From the NCBI RefSeq assembly GCF_026314945.1, contig NZ_CP111121.1, positions 1,426,001-1,490,000 on the forward strand: 64,000 bases of DNA, written 5' to 3'. The position numbers and the translations under genes are program-made. The notes below the pieces were generated by a model. That model was not told where the DNA came from and made no database searches. It worked only from the letters and a program-made list of their open reading frames with translations. Positions 54,602 to 62,476 of this stretch are shown here, piece after piece; the first letter of the stretch is position 1; each line of letters starts with the position of its first letter. The stretch is from Chryseobacterium fluminis. Its GTDB lineage: Bacteria > Bacteroidota > Bacteroidia > Flavobacteriales > Weeksellaceae.

Positions 54602-55768
54602 ATGAAAGCTGCAGTTTTTCACGCACCGGGCAAAATCACCTGTGATACGGTAGAGGACCCGATCATAAAAGATGAAAATGATATTATTCTAAGAGTCACT
54701 TCCACCGCAATATGTGGGAGTGACTTACATATGTACTCCGGAGGAATTCCCCAGGCCAGACCTATGGTCATGGGGCATGAATTTATGGGTATTGTAGAGG
54801 AAAAAGGGAAAAATATTTCCAATCTGCATATTGGTGACCGGGTCGTTATCCCCTTCCCTGTTGCCTGCGGAAGCTGCCACTTCTGTCAGAATGATCTTCC
54901 GACAGCCTGCGAACACAGTAATCCGGAAAATTACGGTCCGGAAGGCGGACTGGTTACTGAAAAAGGAGGAGCACTGTTCGGATATACGGATCTCTACGGA
55001 GGCTATGACGGAGGTCAGGCCCAATATGTAAGAGTTCCGTATGCTCATTTCGGGCCAAGGAAAGTTCCTGAAAATCTCACCGATGAGCAGGTTTTATTCT
55101 TAACAGATATTTTTCCTACAGGCTATACAGGAGTGATGTGGGGAGATCTGAAGGGTGGAGAAACGGTTGCTGTTTTCGGAGCCGGACCCGTAGGTTCTAT
55201 GTCCGCAAAAAGTGCAGCGCTGTATAATGCCAAAAAGATCATTGTTATAGATACGCTTCAGTACAGGCTGGATCAGATTAAAAAGCTGACCGGCTGTGAA
55301 ACCATTCTATGGGAAGATGCCGAAAGTACAGTTCAGCAGATCAGGGATATGACGGACGGACGTGGTGCCGATCTTTGCATTGATGCCGTAGGTTTTGAAC
55401 CGGACAGAAATTTATTAGACCGGGCAAAAGCAGTTCTGAATTTTGAAAAGGGATCTGTGAAGGTTATGGAAGCCTGTATGAGCGCGGTAAAACGTGGCGG
55501 GATCGTTTCCGTATTGGGCGTATACCCGATGAACTATGATAATTTTAAGCTGGGACAGATCTTCGATAAAGGAATTACCATAAAAGCCGGACAATGTAAC
55601 GTACACCCGATCATCGATAAGCTGATGGACCATGTACAGTCAGGCCGTGTTATCCTGGATGATATCATTACCCACCGACTTTCTTTAACGGATGTTGCTA
55701 AAGGATATGACATCTTCAATAAAAAAGAAGACGGATGTGTAAAGGTCGTTCTTGATCCCTGGAAATAA
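54602..55768 (+). CDS. Zinc-dependent alcohol dehydrogenase (formaldehyde dehydrogenase-like)
   Basis: A 388-residue MDR enzyme. The catalytic zinc ligands are in ICGSDLHMYSGG and GHEFMGIVEEKG (Cys, His, Glu), the structural zinc in CGSCHFCQNDLPTACEH (four Cys), and the NAD-binding loop is VAVFGAGPVGSMSAKSAAL (~195). The length and the insertion after residue 120 fit the glutathione-independent formaldehyde dehydrogenase-like group. It starts 36 bp after katE and is probably co-transcribed. Confidence 0.93.
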   Translation: MKAAVFHAPGKITCDTVEDPIIKDENDIILRVTSTAICGSDLHMYSGGIPQARPMVMGHEFMGIVEEKGKNISNLHIGDRVVIPFPVACGSCHFCQNDLPTACEHSNPENYGPEGGLVTEKGGALFGYTDLYGGYDGGQAQYVRVPYAHFGPRKVPENLTDEQVLFLTDIFPTGYTGVMWGDLKGGETVAVFGAGPVGSMSAKSAALYNAKKIIVIDTLQYRLDQIKKLTGCETILWEDAESTVQQIRDMTDGRGADLCIDAVGFEPDRNLLDRAKAVLNFEKGSVKVMEACMSAVKRGGIVSVLGVYPMNYDNFKLGQIFDKGITIKAGQCNVHPIIDKLMDHVQSGRVILDDIITHRLSLTDVAKGYDIFNKKEDGCVKVVLDPWK

Positions 55769-55797
55769 TTTAGTAAAATCACCAATATTTAAATCAT

Positions 55798-56595
55798 ATG
55801 GAACGCAAAAATCAATATGCCCTGATCACCGGAGCAACAAGCGGAATAGGCTACGAACTGGCCAAATTGTTTGCTCAAGAAGGCTATGATCTTGTCATTG
55901 TCTCCAGAAATCATGATGAACTGAAGGCAAAAGCTGAGGAATTTAAAAGTTTCGGAATCAATGTAATTACCATGGCCAAAAACCTTTTTCTGCAGGAAGA
56001 TGCCTACTCGTTATATTCGGAACTGCAACTGCACGGAATAAGTCCGGAAATTCTTGTTAATGATGCAGGACAAGGCGTTTACGGAAAATTTCAGGATACG
56101 GATATTCACCGGGAAGTAGATATTGTTAATTTAAATATCGTTTCCGTTATTATCTTAACCAAATTATTCCTGAAAGACCGCCTGACGAAAGGATCCGGAA
56201 AGATCCTGAACCTGGCCTCTGTGGCCAGTAAGGCACCAGGGCCCTGGCATTCGGTTTATCACGGGACAAAAGCATTTGTTTTATCCTGGTCTGAAGCGAT
56301 CCGTGAGGAGCTTAAGGATTCCGGAATCACAGTAACAGCCCTTTTACCGGGACCTACGGACACCGATTTCTTTAATAAGGCAGAAATGAACGAAAGTAAA
56401 ATTCTGGAAGATAAAGATAACCTGATGTCTCCGGAAGAGGTAGCGAAAGACGGATTTGATGCGCTTATGAACGGTAACGATAAGGTAATTTCTGGACTAA
56501 AGAATAAATTATCCGTAGCCATGACCAATATCTCACCAGACAGTATGGCAGCACACAGAATGGGTGAAATGCAGAAACCGGTGGATGAAAAGTAA
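55798..56595 (+). CDS. SDR-family oxidoreductase (short-chain dehydrogenase)
   Basis: A 265-residue classical SDR. The cofactor loop is ALITGATSGIGYELAKLFA (~8), then VNDAGQGVYGK, the Ser in LNLASVASKAPGP, and Tyr-x3-Lys in SVYHGTKAFVLSW (~165). PLLPGPTDTDFF closes the active site. It belongs to the DltE/YqjQ-like group. The next gene in the katE-ADH run, 29 bp after the ADH stop. Confidence 0.93.
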   Translation: MERKNQYALITGATSGIGYELAKLFAQEGYDLVIVSRNHDELKAKAEEFKSFGINVITMAKNLFLQEDAYSLYSELQLHGISPEILVNDAGQGVYGKFQDTDIHREVDIVNLNIVSVIILTKLFLKDRLTKGSGKILNLASVASKAPGPWHSVYHGTKAFVLSWSEAIREELKDSGITVTALLPGPTDTDFFNKAEMNESKILEDKDNLMSPEEVAKDGFDALMNGNDKVISGLKNKLSVAMTNISPDSMAAHRMGEMQKPVDEK

Positions 56596-56626
56596 TCCCC
56601 CTCCTGCTCATAAAAACAAGATAGCT

Positions 56627-56797
56627 ATGAAAACAGCAATAACATTAGTTTTAGGATTCTTCTGTTTTCTTTCTATTGAATCCTGCAGATGTGATCCTGA
56701 TGACGATAATGCAAAGAAAGAGAACACCTCTTCAGAAAGCAAAAATGCTGAAAACGGAAATCATCCGGAGAATGATTCCATATCCTTATACCATTAG
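56627..56797 (+). CDS. Small acidic lipoprotein (56 aa)
   Basis: ATG 56627 is preferred over a longer frame that starts inside the SDR gene. The signal MKTAITLVLGFFCFLSIESC ends in lipobox SIESC; the tail is rich in Asp, Glu, Asn and Ser. The stop overlaps the stem of the next hairpin. Confidence 0.7.
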   Translation: MKTAITLVLGFFCFLSIESCRCDPDDDNAKKENTSSESKNAENGNHPENDSISLYH

Positions 56798-56816
56798 AGC
56801 TTGATCATCAAGCTCT
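56796..56816 (+). terminator. Hairpin after the small lipoprotein
   Basis: AGAGCTTGA pairs perfectly with TCAAGCTCT around a 3-nt loop; the downstream tail is T-rich. Confidence 0.7.
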
Positions 56817-56853
56817 ATTGTTTTCTTATGTACTCAATTAAAAAAATTAAATT

Positions 56854-58380
56854 ATGAATAGAGACGGAGCCAGAAAAAGCATATGGCAGGAAGAGAATAA
56901 AAAATTCTCATCCGGAGCTGACTTTAACGAGATATATGATGTTGCCATTATTGGCGGAGGAATTACCGGCGTATCAACGGCAATAAAACTGCAGCAAGCC
57001 GGCAAAAAATGTATTATTCTTGAAGCTTCCAACATAGGCTTTGGAACAACGGGCGGTACCACTGCTCACCTCAATGATTTTTTCGATACGACCTTCCCTG
57101 AAGCTATCAGTGATTTCGGGCTTGACAATGCCCAATTGTTTGCGGAGGTGGGACAGGAAGCTATTACCATCATTGAAGATCATATCAGGCAGTTCGGAAT
57201 AGACTGCGATTTTGAGAAAAAATCTGCCTGTCTTTTTGCATTGGATGAGAAACAGGACAAACAGCTGAAAGACATCGTTGACGGAGCATCCAAGGTGGGA
57301 CACCCCATGACCTTTACCAGCGAAATTCCTTTCCCTATTCCTTTCGTGAGTGCCGTAACCATTCCTGACCAGGCACAGTTTCACCCGATAAAATACATCA
57401 GGGCCCTGAGCGAAGCATTCATTAATCTTGGAGGAGTTATCCAGGAAACCTGTGTTTGTGAAAGCCATGAAGAACAGGATGATATGATTGTTTTAAAAAC
57501 ATCAAACGGGGAAGTAAAAGCTCGGAATGCGGTATATGCTACTCATATTACGCCGGGTCTTAATGTTCTCAGTTTTACCAACGCCCCTTACAGAAGTTAC
57601 GCCATTGCATTGAGTCTGAAAGATAAAAATTATCCTGAGCAACTGGGCTATGACCTCTTGGATCCGTATCATTATTACCGGACCCAGGAAATTGACGGAC
57701 AGACTCTGTTAATTGCCGGAGGAGAAGACCACAAGACCGGTCACGAACAGGATACTGGTGAATGTTTTTCAAGACTGGAAAACTACATCCGCGAGCACTT
57801 TGATGTTGAAACCGTACACTACAGCTGGTCCAGCCAGTATTACGAGCCTGTAGACGGGTTTCCGTACATCGGAAAGCTTCCAGGAAGTAAGGGGAAAATA
57901 TATACTGCGACAGGTTTCCGCGGCAACGGGATGATTTTCGGAACGATCTCCTCACAGATTATAACAGATCTAATCATTAAAGGAGAGAATAAATACGAAA
58001 AACTTTTTAATCCGTCAAGGGTAAAACCTATTGCAGGACTTACCGACTTTGTGAAGGAAACCGCTACGGTAGCCTTTGATTTTATCAAAGATAAGCTTTT
58101 CAAAGAAAAGATAGAATCGCTGGCTGAAGTTACCGATGGTGAGGCAAAAGTTGTGAAGTATGAAGGCGAATCGTATGCATTATTTAAGGAAACGGGCGGC
58201 AAAACCCATCTTATTAAAAGCTCGTGCCCGCATACGAAGTGCGAAGTCCGCTGGAACAGTGCGGAGCTGAGCTGGGATTGTCCGTGCCACGGCTCCAGAT
58301 TTAATGTTAACGGTAAAATGCTTACCGGACCTACGGTATTGGATCTGGAGAGAATTGATCCTGAAGAAGCTGCATCTTAA
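56854..58380 (+). CDS. FAD-dependent oxidoreductase with C-terminal Rieske [2Fe-2S] domain
   Basis: A 508-residue fusion. Residues ~25-390 form a DAO-type flavoprotein (VAIIGGGITGVSTAIKLQQAG dinucleotide loop cut short here to 20 residues; GFGTTGGTTAHLNDFF; ATGFRGNGMIFG near 360). The last ~95 residues are a Rieske domain with CPHTKC and CPCHGSRF supplying Cys-x-His and Cys-x2-His ligands. The Rieske part probably feeds or drains electrons from the flavin. The end of the katE stress run; terminator at 58428. Substrate unknown. Confidence 0.93.
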   Translation: MNRDGARKSIWQEENKKFSSGADFNEIYDVAIIGGGITGVSTAIKLQQAGKKCIILEASNIGFGTTGGTTAHLNDFFDTTFPEAISDFGLDNAQLFAEVGQEAITIIEDHIRQFGIDCDFEKKSACLFALDEKQDKQLKDIVDGASKVGHPMTFTSEIPFPIPFVSAVTIPDQAQFHPIKYIRALSEAFINLGGVIQETCVCESHEEQDDMIVLKTSNGEVKARNAVYATHITPGLNVLSFTNAPYRSYAIALSLKDKNYPEQLGYDLLDPYHYYRTQEIDGQTLLIAGGEDHKTGHEQDTGECFSRLENYIREHFDVETVHYSWSSQYYEPVDGFPYIGKLPGSKGKIYTATGFRGNGMIFGTISSQIITDLIIKGENKYEKLFNPSRVKPIAGLTDFVKETATVAFDFIKDKLFKEKIESLAEVTDGEAKVVKYEGESYALFKETGGKTHLIKSSCPHTKCEVRWNSAELSWDCPCHGSRFNVNGKMLTGPTVLDLERIDPEEAAS

Positions 58381-58427
58381 AGCAATCCGGAACAAAGGCA
58401 GCAAGATTCCGGTCTGTATAAAATATT

Positions 58428-58456
58428 AATCCCCGACGATGATCGGGGATTTTTTA
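58428..58456 (+). terminator. Intrinsic terminator
   Basis: ATCCCCGA pairs with TCGGGGAT and is followed by six T; between the convergent FAD-Rieske and molybdenum-enzyme genes. Confidence 0.9.
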
Positions 58457-58509
58457 TGCATTGATATTCAAATATATAATATAATAATTATCATCAATGA
58501 AACCTGACG

Positions 58510-60747
58510 TTAAAGTAGCCTGTCAAAATGAATCGGAAGATCATAAATTCTTTTTCCTGTCGCATGAAAAATGGCATTGGTAATCGCAGGAGGCATGCCT
58601 ACTCCTCCGATCTCACCGACTCCCTTCACGCCCAGATCGTTCACAAAGTTATCATCTTCTTCGACGAAAATTACCTGTAGATCATGGATATCTGCATGAA
58701 CCGGAATGTGATATTCTGCCAGATTAGCATTCATATATCTTCCAAACTGATGGTCCAGTATTGTTTCTTCGTGTAAGGCTTTACTGATGCCCCAGATCAT
58801 TCCTCCCAGGACCTGGCTTTCGGCCGTTTTCGGATTGATAATTTTTCCGGCGGCAACCGCTGTAATGGCTCTGGTAACTTCTATGACCCCCAGCTCTTCA
58901 TCCACCTCTACTTCCACAAAGACGGCACTGTGAACCGCTCTGGCTTTTTTTCCATACGTTAACGGATTAGGCATCGCAGAGTTCTTTGTGCGGATCGCTT
59001 TTCCTTCGTTGGTCTTAAAAATTTCTTTTATATCCAATTTCATTTCGGGTTTATCCCGCATTACAATGTATCCTTCTTTGAAGATAACGTCTTTGAAAGC
59101 CGTGTCTTTTAAAAATGAACCTTCAAGATCTTTTGCTTTCTTAAAAAGTTTTTTATTCAAAGCCTGGCATGCATTCTGCACGGCAGGTCCTACCGTTGCC
59201 GTTGTAAATGATCCGCCCTGAATGGGAGCAAACGGCAAAGCACTGTCTGCATAGGTAAAAGTAATATGTTCGATGGGAAGTCCCAGCTCATCCGCTGCAA
59301 TCTGAGTCATGATCGTCAGTGTTCCGGTTCCGATATCGGTTACCGCACTTTTTATTTCTACTTTCCCGTCAGCAGTCATAATCGCTTCGGCACGACCGAA
59401 AATCCGGTTGGCATCCCAAATACCGGTTGCCATTCCGTATCCTACCAATTTATTGCCACGCTTCATACTCCGGGGTTCAGGATTTCTCTGGTTCCAGCCA
59501 AATTTTTCAGCCCCTTCCAGATAGCATTTTCTGAGTTCTTTGCTGGAATATTCCTTATCGCTGCTCTTGTCGACTTCGGAATAATTGATAAGTCTTAATT
59601 CCAGCGGGTCAATGTTCAGCTGGTAAGCGATTTCATCCATTGTAACCTCAATAGCGTGCATTCCTGTACTTCCACCGGGGGCTCTCATGTCCAGCGGACT
59701 GTACACATCCAACGGAACAATCTCGTGTTCAAGTAAAGTATTTTCGGCCGGATAAAGCATACTGGCCCAATTAACCACCATCTCCACATAATCTTCAAAC
59801 CGTGAAGTTTCGCCGATTCCTTTATGATAAATAGCATTTACTTTTCCGTCTTTGTCTGCCCCGAATCTGGTATGCTGTAAAGTAGGCGGTCTGTGTCCGA
59901 TCATGTACATCTGAGCGCGGTCCAGCGTCACACGTACGTTCCGCTTTAATGCCAGAGAAGCCATAACGGCCATAAAGAGCTGATGCTGGGGACGAAGCCC
60001 GGAGCCGAATCCGCCTCCTACAAATGGTGAAATCACCTGAACATTTTTCATCTTCAGCCCGAAAACATTGGCAACATACATCTGAGAATTGATGGTTCCC
60101 TGTGTTTTATCGTATATTTTTAATTTGTCCTTTCCTTCATAAATCACTGTAGAAGCGTACATCTCCATCGGATTGTGATGTTCGGTCCCATGACTGAAAT
60201 GGCTGTCTGTCTGTACAGCTGATTTTTCATATTCTTTCTGAAAATCACCTGTAGGTTTCGGTGGCGGGGGTTTCAGCAGAGAGGCCAGTCCTTTTTTAGG
60301 ATCCCTGGCTTTATCACGATTCGTTTTCAGATCTGTTTCAAAATCTTCAGTTTCATAGACCACTTTGATTTTTGCGGCGGCCCAACGGGCTGTTTCAAAA
60401 CTTTCTGCCACAACAAGGGCAATGGGCTGACCATTGTATTTGATCTCAGCATCTTTAAGCGGCTTAAAAACTATTCCCGGTGGTGCATCCATATCTGCAT
60501 ACTGAAAATCAAACCAGGCAGTAGAAGGTCTGTTGTCATGAGTGAAAACTTCAACCACACCTTCCATTTTTTTAATTTCCGAGGTATCGATAGATTTAAT
60601 TTTACCTTTGGTAACGGTACTATTGACTACATATCCGTATAATAAATCCGTAGCGTCATATTCTCCAGCATATTTTGCATTTCCCGTCACCTTCAGATGA
60701 CCTTCAAGACGACTTACTGGTTTTCCGACAGAGGGTATATTTTTCAT
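58510..60747 (-). CDS. Molybdenum hydroxylase, molybdopterin-binding subunit (PaoC-like)
   Basis: A 745-residue catalytic subunit of the xanthine dehydrogenase family. The N-terminal small domain starts VGKPVSRLEGHLKVTGNAKY; the Mo-binding part has SPFVGGGFGSGLRPQHQ (~240), MRAPGGSTGMHAIE (~355), IQGGSFTTATVGPAVQN (~530), and the catalytic Glu in GVGEIGGVGMPPAITNA (~710). Cytosolic or periplasmic partner cannot be fixed; no Tat signal is seen here. Aldehydes are the usual substrate of the PaoABC group. Last gene of the operon. Confidence 0.95.
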   Translation of the reverse strand: MKNIPSVGKPVSRLEGHLKVTGNAKYAGEYDATDLLYGYVVNSTVTKGKIKSIDTSEIKKMEGVVEVFTHDNRPSTAWFDFQYADMDAPPGIVFKPLKDAEIKYNGQPIALVVAESFETARWAAAKIKVVYETEDFETDLKTNRDKARDPKKGLASLLKPPPPKPTGDFQKEYEKSAVQTDSHFSHGTEHHNPMEMYASTVIYEGKDKLKIYDKTQGTINSQMYVANVFGLKMKNVQVISPFVGGGFGSGLRPQHQLFMAVMASLALKRNVRVTLDRAQMYMIGHRPPTLQHTRFGADKDGKVNAIYHKGIGETSRFEDYVEMVVNWASMLYPAENTLLEHEIVPLDVYSPLDMRAPGGSTGMHAIEVTMDEIAYQLNIDPLELRLINYSEVDKSSDKEYSSKELRKCYLEGAEKFGWNQRNPEPRSMKRGNKLVGYGMATGIWDANRIFGRAEAIMTADGKVEIKSAVTDIGTGTLTIMTQIAADELGLPIEHITFTYADSALPFAPIQGGSFTTATVGPAVQNACQALNKKLFKKAKDLEGSFLKDTAFKDVIFKEGYIVMRDKPEMKLDIKEIFKTNEGKAIRTKNSAMPNPLTYGKKARAVHSAVFVEVEVDEELGVIEVTRAITAVAAGKIINPKTAESQVLGGMIWGISKALHEETILDHQFGRYMNANLAEYHIPVHADIHDLQVIFVEEDDNFVNDLGVKGVGEIGGVGMPPAITNAIFHATGKRIYDLPIHFDRLL

Positions 60748-60770
60748 AAAATTCGATTAAAATGAATACA

Positions 60771-61790
60771 TTATAATGAAGGCTTTGCTCCCGGTCTCTG
60801 AGACTCCGGATTAAGGGCCATCAACCCATTTCTCACAATGGCTTTTTTAGCTAATTTAATTTTGAAGTTGTTGTGTTCAAATCCGGTGGCTCCATTTAAG
60901 ATCATATCTGCGGCAGCCGCAAAATTTTCAGCATTCGCTTCTTTTCCTTTTAAAAAATCCTCAGCTTCTCTGACACGCCACGGCTTATGAGAAACGCCGC
61001 CCAACGCAATCCGGGATTCTCTGATCACTCCATTTTCAAGTTCAAGACCTGTCGCTACTGACACGAGGGCAAAAGAGTACGAACTTCGGTCTCTGAGTTT
61101 CAGATAAGAATAATTTTTTGAAAATCCTTTTTCAGGCAGTTGAATTCCTGTGATTATCTCTCCCCTTTTAAGAGTATTGTCGATATCCGGAGTATTTTCC
61201 GGAAGTTTATGAAAGTCAGCGAATTCAATGGTCCGGTCTCCCTCCGGTCCGGATACATTCACTCTCGCCTCCAGCGCAGCGAGTGCCACGCACATATCCG
61301 AAGGGAAAACAGCGATACAGTTTTCATTGTGACCTAAAATAGCATGGATACGGTTATAACCTTTGATGGCAGAACATCCGGATCCCGGCTGTCTTTTGTT
61401 ACACGGAGTATGAATATCATAGAAATAATAACATCTTGTACGCTGTAATAAATTTCCGCCATTGGTGGCCATATTTCTGATCTGCGCAGAAGCTCCTGCC
61501 AAAATCGCCTTCGACAGTAAAGGATATTTTTCCTCAATCACCGGATGATATGCAGTACCAGCATTGGTCATTAAAGCACCGAGCTGAATACCGCCGTCAC
61601 CGAGCCGGACAATGTCATGGATTCCCTGAATTTTATTAATGTCAACCAGGGTATCCGGTTCGGTAATGAAATATTTCATCAGATCGATGATATTGGTGCC
61701 TCCTGCAATGATCGTGTGATCCTCGTTTCCTTCTGTCAGTGAAACAGCCTCATCAATACTGGATGCTTTGATGTAAGAAAAATTATTCAT
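60771..61790 (-). CDS. Molybdenum hydroxylase, FAD-binding subunit (PaoB-like)
   Basis: About 339 residues from ATG 61790 (MNNFSYIKASSIDEAVSLTE), chosen because a longer frame reads back through the [2Fe-2S] gene. The FAD motif is ATIIAGGTNIIDLMK-like (DHTIIAGGTNIIDL, ~30) with ASAQIRNMATNGGNLLQRTRC (~105). The Cys residues around TRCYYFYDIHTPCNKR fit the extra 4Fe-4S cluster of the PaoB type. Overlaps the upstream gene by 8 bp. Confidence 0.94.
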   Translation of the reverse strand: MNNFSYIKASSIDEAVSLTEGNEDHTIIAGGTNIIDLMKYFITEPDTLVDINKIQGIHDIVRLGDGGIQLGALMTNAGTAYHPVIEEKYPLLSKAILAGASAQIRNMATNGGNLLQRTRCYYFYDIHTPCNKRQPGSGCSAIKGYNRIHAILGHNENCIAVFPSDMCVALAALEARVNVSGPEGDRTIEFADFHKLPENTPDIDNTLKRGEIITGIQLPEKGFSKNYSYLKLRDRSSYSFALVSVATGLELENGVIRESRIALGGVSHKPWRVREAEDFLKGKEANAENFAAAADMILNGATGFEHNNFKIKLAKKAIVRNGLMALNPESQRPGAKPSL

Positions 61791-62265
61791 ATGTATTTTG
61801 TTTAACTGACATGACAGCATTAATAATTCCCCTGTTGGCGCCACATCTGCATAAGTTTCCGCTCATCAGGTCCTGAACCTCTTCCCGGGTTTTGGCTTTA
61901 CCTTCAGACAGCAGCCCGACCGCACTGCAAATCTGTCCCGGAGTACAGTATCCGCACTGAAAGGCATCATGATCGATAAAAGCCTGCTGAACAGGATGGA
62001 GGTTTTCGCCATCTGAAATTCCTTCAATGGTAGTAATCTCAGCATCGGTTTTCATCACGCACAGACTAAGACAGCTGAGCACCCTCTTACCGTCGATAAG
62101 AACCGTGCAGGCCCCGCACTGGCCGTGGTCACAGCCCTTTTTGGTTCCGGTAAAATGCAGATTTTCCCGTAAAGCATCAAGAAGCGATACCCAGGGAAGC
62201 ACCTCCAGATGGTGCTCCTTTCCATTTACTTTCAGGGTAATAGATTGTTTTCCTGTATTTCTCAT
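61783..62265 (-). CDS. Molybdenum hydroxylase, [2Fe-2S] subunit (PaoA-like)
   Basis: About 160 residues from ATG 62265 (MRNTGKQSITLKVNGKEH). The plant-type cluster is in GCDHGQCGACTVLIDGKRVLSC, and the C-terminal cluster in FQCGYCTPGQICSA and GNLCRCGANRGII. An in-frame extension upstream exists but reads non-conserved sequence. There is no Tat signal, unlike E. coli PaoA, so the complex is probably cytosolic. First gene of the operon. Confidence 0.94.
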   Translation of the reverse strand: MRNTGKQSITLKVNGKEHHLEVLPWVSLLDALRENLHFTGTKKGCDHGQCGACTVLIDGKRVLSCLSLCVMKTDAEITTIEGISDGENLHPVQQAFIDHDAFQCGYCTPGQICSAVGLLSEGKAKTREEVQDLMSGNLCRCGANRGIINAVMSVKQNTYE

Positions 62266-62401
62266 ACATCTGTAAATTTGGTATAACGATGATGATACAA
62301 AAAGGGAACCGTAAACCTTCAAACCGATGAGTGTTGGTGTATTAAATCATAAAAAATGCGTTAAATATATTGAATCTAAATAAGGGATTACCGATTATTA
62401 A

Positions 62402-62439
62402 TTAAAAAAATATTCTGTACCGGCCCGATACAGAATATT
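62402..62439 (-). terminator. Terminator of the second molybdopterin-subunit gene
   Basis: AATATTCTGTA pairs perfectly with TACAGAATATT around a 9-nt loop, followed on the minus strand by a seven-T run. It lies 37 bp after the stop at 62477. Confidence 0.9.
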
Positions 62440-62476
62440 GATATAGTTCTACAATTGTTGCGTTTATGTTAAAAAG